NCBI GenBank assembly: GCA_024206355.1
Contig: JAAGZM010000468.1
Coordinates: forward strand, 1-6,140
Origin: Gammaproteobacteria bacterium
Lineage (GTDB): Bacteria; Pseudomonadota; Gammaproteobacteria; Enterobacterales; GCA-2746155
Direction: 5' to 3'
DNA length: 6,140 bases
Part shown: piece by piece, positions 6,139-6,140 of the stretch
Numbering within the stretch: position 1 is the stretch's first letter
How the letters are laid out: every line of letters begins with the position of its first letter
Translations under genes and position numbers: made by a program
The notes under the pieces: generated by a model
Told to the model about the DNA's origin: nothing
The model's input: only the letters and a program-made list of their open reading frames with translations
Database searches by the model: none

Positions 6139-6140
6139 AT

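Overview
The window looks like chromosomal core DNA from a moderately AT-rich gammaproteobacterium. The grpE-dnaK order with sigma32-type heat-shock promoters, an AlaA-type aminotransferase that is close to the E. coli protein over its whole length, and the GalU and Pgi sequences all point that way. The genus cannot be fixed from the sequence. No mobile element, CRISPR array, tRNA or rRNA was seen.

Layout from left to right. Bases 1-215 (minus strand) hold the first 71 codons of dnaK, cut by the window edge. Bases 327-896 (minus) are grpE, transcribed towards dnaK. Both genes are preceded by a sequence matching the sigma32 (RpoH) heat-shock promoter, each with a 14-nt spacer. Bases 1085-2305 (plus) are alaA, divergent from grpE. 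alaA then converges on the 3' end of galU: the two stop codons overlap inside a perfect 11-bp inverted repeat.

Bases 6124 down to 2302 (minus) form a tight three-gene unit, pgi, then a UDP-glucose dehydrogenase homologue, then galU. The first junction is a 4-nt ATGA overlap and the second a 1-nt TAATG overlap, so translational coupling is likely. By gene content this unit supplies sugar precursors: Pgi interconverts glucose-6-P and fructose-6-P, GalU makes UDP-glucose, and a Ugd would oxidise it to UDP-glucuronate. No phosphoglucomutase gene is in the window.

The most notable item is the middle gene of that unit. It is a full-length, well-translated-looking Ugd-family protein that has lost the catalytic cysteine (Gln247), the nearby lysine (Glu250), two further active-site residues, the GxGxxG dinucleotide-binding loop and the C-terminal TDDxR-type motif, while keeping many structural hallmarks of the family. 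It is probably not an ordinary UDP-glucose dehydrogenase, and may be a pseudoenzyme or a protein with a new role. Family comparisons here were made from memory of family motifs, not by a database search.
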